This document shows, piece by piece, positions 43,987-52,945 of a DNA stretch of 64,000 nt. A program made the position numbers and the translations under genes. The first letter of the stretch is position 1. Every line of letters starts with the position of its first letter. Location: positions 337,824 to 401,823 of the forward strand of contig BQML01000002.1 in assembly GCA_022180565.1 (NCBI GenBank), read 5' to 3'. The notes below the pieces were generated by a model. The model had not been told where the DNA came from, did not search any database, and saw nothing but the letters and a program-made list of their open reading frames with translations. Source of the stretch: Bacteroidia bacterium (GTDB taxonomy: Bacteria; Bacteroidota; Ignavibacteria; UBA10030).

Positions 43987-44730
43987 ATGCTTGTCCTGAT
44001 CAAAGAAACGTACGATGATCTGAGCCGACACACGGCAGGGATGATTGCGGACCGTATCCGCAGGAAACCTGACCTTGTGCTGGGCCTGGCGACGGGAACG
44101 ACGCCGCTCGGGTTGTACCGGGAGCTCATCCGCCTGCACAGAAACGACGGCCTGAGCTTTGCGCGTGTAACGACATTCAATCTGGATGAATACATCGGAC
44201 TTCCGCGCACCCACCCGCAAAGCTATTATCATTTCATGCAGGAAAACCTGTTTCGACATATCGACGTCGACCCGACAGCAATTTACATTCCGGACGGCAT
44301 GGCGCCGGATATCGACGCCCAGTGCGAATGGTACGAGCAGCAGATCGTGCGGCGCGGAGGAATCGACGTGCAGATTCTGGGCATCGGTGCCAACGGTCAT
44401 ATCGCGTTCAACGAACCTGGGTCATCCCTCGGGTCCCGAACGCGAATCAAAACTCTGGCGGATCAGACGGTCAAAGACAACGCGCGCTTCTTCAAGACGG
44501 CCGATGAAGTGCCGAAGACCGCGATTACGATGGGAATCGGCACAATCATGGAGGCACGGGAGGTGTTCTTGGTGGCAAGCGGTGCCGGCAAAGCGGCGGC
44601 TGTGAAAGCGGCCATCGAGGGACCCATCACGGCAATGGTGCCCGCGTCGATCATCCAGATGCACCGCAAAGCTTATGTGCTCCTGGACCGCGATGCCGCT
44701 TCGCAACTGACCCATACCTTTCGGGGTTGA
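43987..44730 (+). CDS. nagB: Glucosamine-6-phosphate deaminase
   Basis: Converts glucosamine 6-phosphate to fructose 6-phosphate and ammonia. The 247-residue protein carries GLATGTTPLGLYRELI, the catalytic-site stretch TFNLDEYIGL, GIGANGHIAFNEPGSS, and 'ITMGIGTIMEAREVFLVASG'. A TTTTCCTATCTT element (43952-43963) upstream resembles the window's -10 motif, but no -35 is evident. The stop overlaps the next gene's TTG. Together with glmM and the GlmU-like gene it forms an amino-sugar set. Confidence 0.95.
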   Translation: MLVLIKETYDDLSRHTAGMIADRIRRKPDLVLGLATGTTPLGLYRELIRLHRNDGLSFARVTTFNLDEYIGLPRTHPQSYYHFMQENLFRHIDVDPTAIYIPDGMAPDIDAQCEWYEQQIVRRGGIDVQILGIGANGHIAFNEPGSSLGSRTRIKTLADQTVKDNARFFKTADEVPKTAITMGIGTIMEAREVFLVASGAGKAAAVKAAIEGPITAMVPASIIQMHRKAYVLLDRDAASQLTHTFRG

Positions 44731-46007
44731 TACCGATGGTCTCTCATCTCTGTTTGTTCGAAGACACTTCCGCTTCTCATTTTCTCCCGTTGACGTACTT
44801 CCGGCCGGTGTACAATCTTAAGTGCGGGATTTATTCTCTCAAGGAGAAGATTCTGCGCGCGTTTCCACGGGCGTCGGTCGCTCTTCACTGCCGCCCCTAT
44901 TTGGCCGAGTACATGCGTGTTCGATACCCCGGGGTTCCGGTGAACGAGTTGGAGCGTGCCGATTATCTTTTTGTGAACGGCCGCTTGCTCGTCGATGAGG
45001 ACATTACCAGGACGCTCGGGTCGGATTCCCGATCCGAACGTGTGTTCGTCCGCGGCAACGAGCTTGTCGCGGCACGCGTGAGAGCCGGGAACCTTCACCG
45101 AATCGAGTCCATCTTTCGGGGTCTCGTTTCACACGATGCTTTCGGGGATTTTCCAAAACAGGAAGTCAATGCAACCCTGATCAACTATCCATGGGAGCTG
45201 ATCAACCAGAATGAGAGGGAGTTGGTGTCGGATTTCGAGGCGATCAGGGCAGGGCGGAAACGGAGCGGGAGGAGGCGGGGAAAATGGACCGGCGTGTATG
45301 TTCTCGGGGCGGGAAAAGTTGTTGTCGAAGATGGTGCGACCATCATGCCGGGCACGGTGATTAATGCAGAGGAGGGACCTGTCCATCTTGGAAAGAATGT
45401 TCGCGTGTTCCCCCAGGCAACCATCATCGGCCCGGTGCATGTCGGCAACGGGAGCTGGATCAAGGCCGGTGCCCGGATCTATGGAGGCACCACCATCGGA
45501 CCCCACTGCAAAGTCGGCGGCGAAGTGGTCGGATCGATCTTTCAGGGATACGCCAACAAACAGCACGGAGGATTCCTCGGCCACTCGTATGTGGGCGCCT
45601 GGGTGAATCTCGGAGCGGACACGAACAACAGTGATCTGAAGAATAACTACGGGCCTGTCAGGGTCATGCTCGGAACCGAGCAGATTGACACCGGTCTGCA
45701 GTTCGTGGGCCTGATCATGGGCGATCATTCCAAGACCGCGATCAACTCGATGTTCAATACGGGCACGATCGTGGGTGTGAGTAGCAACATTTTCGGTACG
45801 GGCTTTCCGCCGAAGTATGTTCCTTCGTTTTCCTGGGGAGCGGCGGGGGAAACCTTCACGACCTTCAATGTGGACAAAGCCATCGAAGTCGCGCGCCGGA
45901 TGATGGAGCGCAGGAAGATCCTGCTTACTGCCCAGGAGGAGCTTCTCTTCAAGGCCATTTTTGATCTTACGGCCGCCGAACGGCGGCGGCAGGGGATGCC
46001 CCAATAG
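44727..46007 (+). CDS. GlmU-like sugar nucleotidyltransferase with left-handed beta-helix
   Basis: A 426-residue protein. The N-terminal part (about 1-190) corresponds to the GlmU-like NTP-transferase domain but lacks the usual GxGTRM loop: it opens LCLFEDTSASHFLPLTYFRPVY. The C-terminal part (about 195-370) is a left-handed beta-helix of hexapeptide repeats (VVVEDGATIMPGTVI, VHLGKNVRVFPQATI, VGNGSWIKAGARIYGG, TIGPHCKVGGEV). The family is typical of Bacteroidota and relatives; its substrates are not established. TTG start overlaps nagB's stop; ATG 44736 is an alternative. Confidence 0.88.
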   Translation: MIPMVSHLCLFEDTSASHFLPLTYFRPVYNLKCGIYSLKEKILRAFPRASVALHCRPYLAEYMRVRYPGVPVNELERADYLFVNGRLLVDEDITRTLGSDSRSERVFVRGNELVAARVRAGNLHRIESIFRGLVSHDAFGDFPKQEVNATLINYPWELINQNERELVSDFEAIRAGRKRSGRRRGKWTGVYVLGAGKVVVEDGATIMPGTVINAEEGPVHLGKNVRVFPQATIIGPVHVGNGSWIKAGARIYGGTTIGPHCKVGGEVVGSIFQGYANKQHGGFLGHSYVGAWVNLGADTNNSDLKNNYGPVRVMLGTEQIDTGLQFVGLIMGDHSKTAINSMFNTGTIVGVSSNIFGTGFPPKYVPSFSWGAAGETFTTFNVDKAIEVARRMMERRKILLTAQEELLFKAIFDLTAAERRRQGMPQ

Positions 46008-46009
46008 GT

Positions 46010-47383
46010 ATGAACAATCCGGAGATCCAAACCCCAGATCAGCGGGAAGGCCTGTACACGGGGCCGCGTGGAACGGCTGTGAAGATCCTCAACAGGGTCG
46101 AGCGATCGGATGCGTACCTCGACCGGCTTCTGGAAGCGGAACTCCAATCCCAGGACATGAACGAGCTGGACAAGGGATTCATGACGGAGATCGTTACCGG
46201 CACGGTCCGGTGGCGGGCCAAGCTCGACTGGGTACTGACGGGGTTTTTCCATGGGAATTTCACCAAAGCAGAGACGAACATTCGGAATGCGTTGAGAGTG
46301 GCGCTGTATCAGATTCTCTTCCTCGACCGCGTTCCGCCCTCGGCGGCCGTGAATGAATCCGTGGAGTTTATCAAACGGCTTCGGGGTCAGAGGGTCGCCG
46401 ATCTGGTGAATGCGGTGCTGAGGAACATTCTGAGGAATCTGGAGAACATCCGGTATCCCGATGCAAACGAGAATCCGATCCAGCACCTGGCCGTTGTCGA
46501 GTCGCACCCCCAATGGATTGTACAGCGCTGGGTTTCTCGGTTTGGGGCCGATGAGGCCAGACAGATGCTTGCGGCGAACAACCGAAGGCCGGATCTGACG
46601 CTGCGCGTCAATCGTCTGAAGATCGATTTCAACTATTTTCTGTCGAAGCTCGAAAACCATCAGATCCAATTCACGCGGTCGGCATTTCTGGACTTCTTCG
46701 TGAGAGTCAAACATATGGCCGGGATCGGGGGGTCGGAGATGTTCCGACAGGGCTTTTTTGTGGTGCAGGATGAGAGTGCAGGGCTGGCGGTGACATTACT
46801 CGATCCGCAGCCCGGCGAGCGCGTGCTTGATCTGTGCGCGGCTCCCGGCGGCAAGACGACGATGATCGGTGAGTTGATGAAAAACACCGGAGAGATCGTT
46901 GCGGTGGACCGATACGAGACGCGCCTCCAGCTTGTCAAGAAAGCTTGCCAGCGGTTGGGGATCGCCAATGTCCATGCGATCGCTGCCGATGCTTCGGAGT
47001 TGGAGACTGCTCCAGCGGACAGGGTTCTTGTCGACGCGCCGTGTTCGGGCCTGGGTGTGCTGGCGAAGAAGCCCGACGCGAAATGGAAACGCGAGCAGGA
47101 GGACATCGAGGCTCTGGTGCGGATTCAGCGCGGAATCCTGGCACGAGCGGCGACCCTTGTAAAACCCGGGGGTGTTTTGGTGTACAGCACCTGTACCACG
47201 GAGCCTGAAGAGAACATGGAACTTGTGCGGGAGTTCCTCGCATCGCGGCCGGAGTTCTCCATCGAGGCCGCATCGGCATTTGTGAATCCCCAGTTGATGC
47301 ATCCTGAAGGCTATGTGGAAACCCTTCCGCATCGTCATGGCATGGACGGTTCCTTCGCCGTTCGGCTGAGAAAAGTCTCCTGA
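46010..47383 (+). CDS. rsmB: 16S rRNA (cytosine-967 C5) methyltransferase
   Basis: The 457-residue protein has an N-terminal NusB-like domain (about 20-155, AVKILNRVERSDAYLDRLLEAEL) and a SAM-dependent methyltransferase domain. LDLCAAPGGKTTMIGELM binds SAM; the catalytic cysteine lies in YSTCTTEPEEN and the release cysteine in VDAPCSGLGVLAKKPDAKWKRE. It follows the GlmU-like gene by 2 bases. Length and layout are normal for RsmB. Confidence 0.94.
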   Translation: MNNPEIQTPDQREGLYTGPRGTAVKILNRVERSDAYLDRLLEAELQSQDMNELDKGFMTEIVTGTVRWRAKLDWVLTGFFHGNFTKAETNIRNALRVALYQILFLDRVPPSAAVNESVEFIKRLRGQRVADLVNAVLRNILRNLENIRYPDANENPIQHLAVVESHPQWIVQRWVSRFGADEARQMLAANNRRPDLTLRVNRLKIDFNYFLSKLENHQIQFTRSAFLDFFVRVKHMAGIGGSEMFRQGFFVVQDESAGLAVTLLDPQPGERVLDLCAAPGGKTTMIGELMKNTGEIVAVDRYETRLQLVKKACQRLGIANVHAIAADASELETAPADRVLVDAPCSGLGVLAKKPDAKWKREQEDIEALVRIQRGILARAATLVKPGGVLVYSTCTTEPEENMELVREFLASRPEFSIEAASAFVNPQLMHPEGYVETLPHRHGMDGSFAVRLRKVS

Positions 47384-47392
47384 CCGCTCCGT

Positions 47393-47420
47393 TTGCTTCC
47401 CGGGGAATAGTCCGTATATT
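47393..47420 (+). promoter_or_regulatory. Predicted promoter of DUF1028-kbl operon
   Basis: TTGCTT (47393-47398), 16 bp, TATATT (47415-47420), preceded by CG. AAGGAG stands 6 bases before the ATG at 47468. Confidence 0.6.
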
Positions 47421-47467
47421 TCCCCCGCCAGAAAATCTTCATCCCTACGATAGAAAAGGAGTACGGT

Positions 47468-48490
47468 ATGAGGAACAGACTCTTGTCCGCACTTGCTCTC
47501 GCAGGTCTCCTGGTTTTTCCTCCAGAATTTCCCTCTCACCTCAACGATCCCTTTGCCGCTACCTTCTCCATCGCCGCGGTGGATTTGGAAAATGGAGATG
47601 TGGGCGTCGCCGTCCAGTCGAAGTTCCCCAACGTCCGGCCCGTCGTGCCGTGGATGGAGGTGGGCGTCGGAGCGATTGCCACGCAGTCGTTCGTCAACGT
47701 GTCCTACGGGCCCCGCGGATTGGCGCTCATGCGGAATGGAGCCAACGCGGAAGAGGCGTTGAGAATTCTGGTGAGGACCGACAGCGCACGGGAGGTGAGG
47801 CAGGCGGGAATTGTGGATGCCCGGGGGAATGCCGCCAGTTGGACGGGAAGCGAGTGCTTTGACTGGGCGGGCGGCAGGGCCGGGAAGAACTTTGGCGGGA
47901 AGGGGACACTTGTGACAGGAAAAGGATATGCCGCCCAGGGAAACATTCTGGTCAGCCGCGAAACCGTTGAAGCGATGGCCAGGACGTTTGAGACCACCCA
48001 GGGCTCCCTTGCCGACCGCCTCCTTGCGGCGTTGTTAGCCGGCGGAAAGGCCGGTGGGGACAAGCGCGGAGAACAATCCGCGGCACTGGTCGTCAAGCGC
48101 AAGGGGGCCGGGTACGACGGAACGACTGACGATTTCATCGACATCAGTGTGTATGACCATGCCACACCGCTTCAGGAACTGGAACGGCTGTACAAGCTCC
48201 ATAAGCTGTTTTTCTTCAGGAGCGCACCCGAGAATCTTCTCCCTATCGACGAAAAGCTCTGCCGCGAGCTCCAGGCCCTTCTCAAGGACAAAGAATACAA
48301 GGGGATGGCATTCTATGCGGGGCCGATCAACGGCGTTTTCGACGCCGCGACGAAGAAGGCACTTCAGGATTTCATGGGGTGGGAAAACTATGATGTCCGG
48401 ATCAGAGATGACGACAAGATCGACAGGCAGGTGCTGGAGGACATCCGGAAGAACTATGCCATGTGGAAGCAACAAAAAGGAAAACGATGA
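47468..48490 (+). CDS. DUF1028 protein with C-terminal peptidoglycan-binding-like domain
   Basis: A 340-residue exported protein: hydrophobic signal (about 1-22), DUF1028 domain of the N-terminal-nucleophile-like type (about 30-235: [76 protein letters not shown]) and a C-terminal domain resembling a putative peptidoglycan-binding module (about 255-335, [26 protein letters not shown] region). Catalytic activity of DUF1028 is not established. The stop overlaps kbl (ATGA). Confidence 0.88.
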   Translation: MRNRLLSALALAGLLVFPPEFPSHLNDPFAATFSIAAVDLENGDVGVAVQSKFPNVRPVVPWMEVGVGAIATQSFVNVSYGPRGLALMRNGANAEEALRILVRTDSAREVRQAGIVDARGNAASWTGSECFDWAGGRAGKNFGGKGTLVTGKGYAAQGNILVSRETVEAMARTFETTQGSLADRLLAALLAGGKAGGDKRGEQSAALVVKRKGAGYDGTTDDFIDISVYDHATPLQELERLYKLHKLFFFRSAPENLLPIDEKLCRELQALLKDKEYKGMAFYAGPINGVFDAATKKALQDFMGWENYDVRIRDDDKIDRQVLEDIRKNYAMWKQQKGKR

Positions 48491-49701
48491 ACCCGCAGGA
48501 ACTTTTTCTCTCCGAGCTGAAGCGGCTGGAAGAATCCAAAACCTATAAGTACGAAACCCCTCTTCAAAGCCCCCAGGGAGGGGTGGTCAAGGTTCGGGGG
48601 AAAAAAGTGATCATGCTCGCGTCGAACAACTATCTTGGCATGTCCAATCACCCGAAGATCCGGAAGGCCGCAGCAGATGGGATCCGCAAGTACGGGTTCG
48701 GGGTTGCTTCCGTGCGGTTTCTGTGCGGGACGCAGACGATCCATCTGGATCTGGAAAAGCAGATCTCGAAATTCGTCGGCGCCGAGGACACGATTCTCTT
48801 CTCATCCTGTTTTGCGGCGAACGAGGGATTCTTTGCCTCGCTGACGAACGAAAAGTTGGGATATGAAACCTACAAGGATGTGATCTACAGCGATCGCCTG
48901 AATCATGCGAGCATTATCGACGGCCAGCGGCTCTGCCGGGCGGAGACGACGGACAAGAAGATCTACGAGCACGTGAACATGGAGCATCTCGAGAAGCTGC
49001 TGGAAGAAGACAGGAACAAGGACTATCGGTTCCGCATCATTGCCACCGACGGGGTGTTCAGCATGGAAGGCGATCTCGCCCCGTTGCCGAAGCTCGTTCA
49101 ACTTGCACGCCGGTATGGTGCTTTGCTGTTTGTGGACGACTCGCATGCTATCGGCGTCTGCGGGAAGTCGGGCCGCGGCACACCCGAGCACTTCAATGTT
49201 CTCGGCCAGATCGATGTGCTGACCGGTACGCTCGGCAAGGCGATCGGCGGAGCTTCGGGGGGCTACATCAGCGGATCCAAGGCGCTGATCGCTTATCTTC
49301 GGCAGAAGTCGAGGCCTTACACGTTCTCCAATTCTCTGCCGCCTGCCATCGTCGAGGCCTGCAAGGCATCGTTCAAACTGCTGTCCACGGATAAGTCGCT
49401 TGTGCGCCGTTTGCATGAGAACACGGCATATTTCCGCAGAGAGATTCAGCGGCTCGGATTCAGGATTTTAGAGAGCACCCATCCCATTGTCGCGATTATG
49501 CTCGGGGAGGCCTCCGTCGCTCAGGACATGAGCGCCGCCTTGCTCAAGGAGGGCGTGTACATCAAGGGTCTCTGGTTCCCGGTTGTCCCGCGCGGGGAGG
49601 CCCGGTTGAGAGCCCAGATCTCTGCAGCGCTCACGCGGAAAGATCTTGACCGCGCGCTCGAAGCGTTTGCGAAAGTTGGTACCGCAATGGGCGTGGTTTG
49701 A
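48487..49701 (+). CDS. kbl: Glycine C-acetyltransferase (2-amino-3-ketobutyrate CoA ligase)
   Basis: A 404-residue PLP enzyme of the alpha-oxoamine synthase family that cleaves 2-amino-3-ketobutyrate with CoA to glycine and acetyl-CoA. It tracks E. coli Kbl throughout: [61 protein letters not shown] and the PLP-lysine motif [15 protein letters not shown]. No threonine dehydrogenase gene is adjacent. The ATG at 48487 overlaps the DUF1028 stop and is preferred to one eight codons upstream. Serine palmitoyltransferase-like use is less likely. Confidence 0.92.
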   Translation: MNPQELFLSELKRLEESKTYKYETPLQSPQGGVVKVRGKKVIMLASNNYLGMSNHPKIRKAAADGIRKYGFGVASVRFLCGTQTIHLDLEKQISKFVGAEDTILFSSCFAANEGFFASLTNEKLGYETYKDVIYSDRLNHASIIDGQRLCRAETTDKKIYEHVNMEHLEKLLEEDRNKDYRFRIIATDGVFSMEGDLAPLPKLVQLARRYGALLFVDDSHAIGVCGKSGRGTPEHFNVLGQIDVLTGTLGKAIGGASGGYISGSKALIAYLRQKSRPYTFSNSLPPAIVEACKASFKLLSTDKSLVRRLHENTAYFRREIQRLGFRILESTHPIVAIMLGEASVAQDMSAALLKEGVYIKGLWFPVVPRGEARLRAQISAALTRKDLDRALEAFAKVGTAMGVV

Positions 49702-49707
49702 GAATCG

Positions 49708-50826
49708 ATGAAGGGACGGATCGTCTTTATCGATCTGCTGCGAGGCTGGGCGGCGCTGGTCATGATCGAAGTTCATGTCTTCAACGCTTTTCTCGCCCCG
49801 GCGGAAAAGGCTACCACCTGGTTCTCCCTCCTTACGTTTGTGAACGGGTTGGTCGCTCCCACGTTCTTGTTTGTGGCGGGACTGGTGTTTGCGATCGTGT
49901 CGGAGGGCAAGCGCGAAGGGTCCCGATCCTCTCCCGATCCGGTACGCAAACAGGCAGCGAGAATTCTCCTCATATGGAGTGTCGGCTATGCCCTCCACAT
50001 TCCCCTATTCTCTTTTTCCGCCCTCCTGGAGCTTCCGCCTCAAGGGTGGCTCACATTCTACCAATCCGACATTCTTCACTGCATTGCGACAGGGCTGTTG
50101 ATCCTCATGGTGCTGGGGACCTTTCTGCCACGTGGACGGACGACGGCGTGGTGGCTTGCAGGCATGACGATCGTTGTTGTCGTCGGTGGCGTGTTCCTGG
50201 AGGGGAATGACAAGGTGGCGGCTCTGCACCCGGCGATTCGGGCGTATGTGGACCACAACTTGTCTCTCTTTCCTCTGTTCCCCTGGCTTGGATTCTTGCT
50301 GGCCGGCGGGGCCCTTGGGGCGTTCTATGCGCATGAAACGCGCAACGGAAACGAAGCCGGGTTTGGGCGGTTCCTTGGCATCGTTGGACTTCTCCTCATG
50401 ATTCTCTCTGTCCCGGAACTCGTCGGTATTCTGCCCCCCTGGCCCACAAGCGGGAAGGTTTCACCGTTCTTCTTCTCCCTTCGCCTTGGCATTGTTCTCT
50501 TGCTTCTTCTGGTGTGCAGGATTTGGGTTGTCCTGCGGGGGACCACAACTTCCTTTGTCCTCGATGCCGGACGGGAATCGCTCTTGATTTATGCAGGACA
50601 TTTGCTCATTCTGTACGGTACGTTCCTTGGGGGCAGGAGTCTGGTCGATCGTTTCGGGGGGTCGATGAGTGCCCCGGTTTGTGTTCTGGCCACTGCCGCG
50701 TTGATGACACTGATGATCGCCATGGCACGAGGGTGGGGCGCCCTGAAAGATTCTTCGCGTGTTCTCTCACGCCGCGTGGCGATGGCCTCGGCCGGTTGCG
50801 CGGCGGCGGTATTTTTTCTTCAATGA
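49708..50826 (+). CDS. DUF1624/HGSNAT-like membrane acyltransferase
   Basis: A 372-residue polytopic membrane protein with about nine or ten helices. The N-terminus RIVFIDLLRGWAALVMIEVHVFNAF is the conserved first helix of the heparan-alpha-glucosaminide N-acetyltransferase-like (DUF1624) family, with the histidine expected to carry the acyl group, and WLTFYQSDILHCIATGLL follows. It may acetylate a surface sugar. It starts 6 bases after kbl and ends 6 bases before rmuC. Confidence 0.85.
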   Translation: MKGRIVFIDLLRGWAALVMIEVHVFNAFLAPAEKATTWFSLLTFVNGLVAPTFLFVAGLVFAIVSEGKREGSRSSPDPVRKQAARILLIWSVGYALHIPLFSFSALLELPPQGWLTFYQSDILHCIATGLLILMVLGTFLPRGRTTAWWLAGMTIVVVVGGVFLEGNDKVAALHPAIRAYVDHNLSLFPLFPWLGFLLAGGALGAFYAHETRNGNEAGFGRFLGIVGLLLMILSVPELVGILPPWPTSGKVSPFFFSLRLGIVLLLLLVCRIWVVLRGTTTSFVLDAGRESLLIYAGHLLILYGTFLGGRSLVDRFGGSMSAPVCVLATAALMTLMIAMARGWGALKDSSRVLSRRVAMASAGCAAAVFFLQ

Positions 50827-50832
50827 TGGTCC

Positions 50833-51912
50833 ATGGATCTTCTCCTTATTCTTCTCACCGTGGTGCTCGCCGCCCTCATCGTGGTGATTGTCCTGATTGT
50901 CCGCAAGCAGCCTCTCCCCTCGCAGGATCCGATGCAGGCTGTGACGTTCATGCAACAGCAGATGGACAGTTTGCGGGCCGAGGTGTCCGCCAGCTTGAAG
51001 AACGCGACGGACACTCTCAATCAGCACCTTGGGATGGTCTCGTCCCAGACTCGTCACGTTGGTGATAGGCTGGATAACGCCGCAAGGGTCATCCAGGACG
51101 TCCAGGGCAAGCTGGGAGAGTTATCCCGGGCAACACAGGAAATCAAGGAGCTGGGAACGAGTGTCTCGAAGCTCGAGGGGATGCTCCGGGCACCTAAATT
51201 TCGCGGCGGACTTGGCGAACTTCTTCTGGAGGATCTGATGAAGCAGGTCCTTCCACCCAATTCGTATGCCGTCCAGCACAGGTTTAAGACGGGAGAAACG
51301 GTCGACGCGATCATCGTGACGGCGGGAGGCAAGGTGCCCGTCGATGCCAAATTTCCCCTGGAGAATTTTCGCAAGATGCTCGAGGCGCCCTCGGATCAGG
51401 AAAAACGCTCTGCCCAGCGCGCGTTCACGGCGGATGTGAAGAAACATATCGACGCGATCGCGACCAAATACATCCGTCCCGACGAAGGCACGTTTGATTT
51501 TGCCCTCATGTACATCCCGGCCGAGAATATCTATTATGAAACAATCATCAAGGATGAGGCGTTTGGCGAGGAGAACGGCTTGTACTCCTATGCCACGGGG
51601 CGGCATGTTGTTCCCGTTTCACCGAACAGTTTCTATGCTCACTTGAGGGTGATTGCGCTCGGACTGAAAGGTCTTGAGATCGAAAAGAGCGCCCGCGAGA
51701 TTTTTCAGAACCTTTCCCGGCTCGGAACGGAACTGCGGAAATTCACCGAGGTGTTTGAAACATTGGGTACGCATTTGACGAACGCCAGGAACAGCTATGA
51801 CAGGGCCGACAAGCAGTTGAATAGTTTTACAGATCGGTTGAAGAGTCTTCAAGCCCCGGATCAAGAAGGCGAGAAGCCCGCACAACTGGACCTCCTCTCC
51901 GGCGGCGGGTGA
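50833..51912 (+). CDS. rmuC: RmuC family DNA recombination protein
   Basis: A 359-residue protein anchored by one N-terminal helix (about 3-23), followed by a coiled-coil region (about 35-105) and the RmuC nuclease-like domain (about 115-310: KFRGGLGELLLEDLMKQVLP, TVDAIIVTAGGKVPVDAKFPLENF, FALMYIPAENIYYE). RmuC limits recombination at inverted repeats in E. coli. Normal length. A promoter candidate for the next gene lies in the 98-base gap after it. Confidence 0.93.
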   Translation: MDLLLILLTVVLAALIVVIVLIVRKQPLPSQDPMQAVTFMQQQMDSLRAEVSASLKNATDTLNQHLGMVSSQTRHVGDRLDNAARVIQDVQGKLGELSRATQEIKELGTSVSKLEGMLRAPKFRGGLGELLLEDLMKQVLPPNSYAVQHRFKTGETVDAIIVTAGGKVPVDAKFPLENFRKMLEAPSDQEKRSAQRAFTADVKKHIDAIATKYIRPDEGTFDFALMYIPAENIYYETIIKDEAFGEENGLYSYATGRHVVPVSPNSFYAHLRVIALGLKGLEIEKSAREIFQNLSRLGTELRKFTEVFETLGTHLTNARNSYDRADKQLNSFTDRLKSLQAPDQEGEKPAQLDLLSGGG

Positions 51913-51921
51913 TCGATCTCC

Positions 51922-51951
51922 TTGCTTTTCCACTTTTTTTTCTCCAATATG
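51922..51951 (+). promoter_or_regulatory. Weak promoter candidate before duplicated membrane protein gene
   Basis: TTGCTT (51922-51927), 18 bp of T-rich spacer, AATATG (51946-51951). GGGAGG stands 4 bases before the ATG at 52011. Confidence 0.35.
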
Positions 51952-52010
51952 ACGCCTGTCTTTGAGTCCATCGATTTCTCATCCGCCACACCTTTTTCGA
52001 GGGAGGTTGT

Positions 52011-52805
52011 ATGAACGGAAGTTCAAATCAGTCGCCTGGACTGCAGTGGAAGTGGGTCTTTATCGGGGTCGCGGTCGGAGTCGGCATCGCCGCCACCTCT
52101 TCTCTTGTTGTTCTTCCTACCTTTCATGCAACGCCCATTCAGGCGCTCGTCTTGCTGGCAGGGTTCATTGCGACCGGTGCGATCGTAGGCTACGCTTCAC
52201 CCGGGGTCACCATCAAAGAAGCCAGCGTTGCCGGGGGACTTGTGGCGCTGTTGACGATGATCATCTTGTATGTCTCCGGCGCAGCGCTGGGACAGGATAT
52301 GCTGAGGAACCTTCTCCTCGTGGCACTCGGCTTCGGATTAAGCTGGATCGGAGCATGGGTCGGTGAGAAACTGCAAGGAAGCGAGGGACATAGTGAGGAA
52401 GAGACCAAGCGGCTCTTCACCGATGTGCAGGCGAAATGGGTGATTGTGGGCGTTGTCCTGGGATTTGCCCTCAACGTGCTGGCAGTATTTATTTTGACGC
52501 CGATCTTTAATGTGCGCCTCGACGTTGCGTTCGGTGCATTTCTCTTCAGCTTGACCGTCACAGGATTCATTGTGGCGTACAAGTCGCCGGGTGTAACGTT
52601 GAAGGAACCCGCCATTGCGGGCTTCCTTGCCGTTTTGCTCGACTGGTCCTTCCTCGAGTTCATGCTCGATCTTTACGTCTCGGGCGGGTACCTTGCGTTC
52701 GGCTTGATTCTTGGATTTTGTCTCAACTTGTTCGGTGCCTGGCTGGGTGAAAAATACCAGATGAGCGTCGAAAGCAGGCAGGCGGATTCCGTCGCGTCGG
52801 TCTGA
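52011..52805 (+). CDS. Internally duplicated membrane protein
   Basis: A 264-residue protein made of two tandem copies of about 110 residues. Copy one (about 13-122) and copy two (about 141-250) share KWVFIGVAVG/KWVIVGVVLG, SPGVTIKEASVAGGLVALL/SPGVTLKEPAIAGFLAVLL and GAWVGEKLQ/GAWLGEKYQ. Each copy has about four membrane helices. The short linker (GSEGHSEEETKRLFTDVQ) is acidic. The family is not recognised; single-copy relatives may exist as DUF-type proteins. It ends with a strong terminator. Confidence 0.82.
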   Translation: MNGSSNQSPGLQWKWVFIGVAVGVGIAATSSLVVLPTFHATPIQALVLLAGFIATGAIVGYASPGVTIKEASVAGGLVALLTMIILYVSGAALGQDMLRNLLLVALGFGLSWIGAWVGEKLQGSEGHSEEETKRLFTDVQAKWVIVGVVLGFALNVLAVFILTPIFNVRLDVAFGAFLFSLTVTGFIVAYKSPGVTLKEPAIAGFLAVLLDWSFLEFMLDLYVSGGYLAFGLILGFCLNLFGAWLGEKYQMSVESRQADSVASV

Positions 52806-52829
52806 CGAACGCAGAAACGTTTTGCACGG

Positions 52830-52863
52830 AGGCCTCTTCTGCCCTTGCAGGAGAGGCCTTTTC
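52830..52863 (+). terminator. Rho-independent terminator
   Basis: A 13-bp stem (52830-52842 with 52847-52859; one G-T pair) with loop CCTT, followed by TTTTC. Confidence 0.85.
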
Positions 52864-52945
52864 GTTGGCTTCGCCCATGGTGTTTGAGGTTCCACTTTTC
52901 GTTATCTTTCTTTGATCATTTGTTCCAGTACCCCAGACAAACGAC

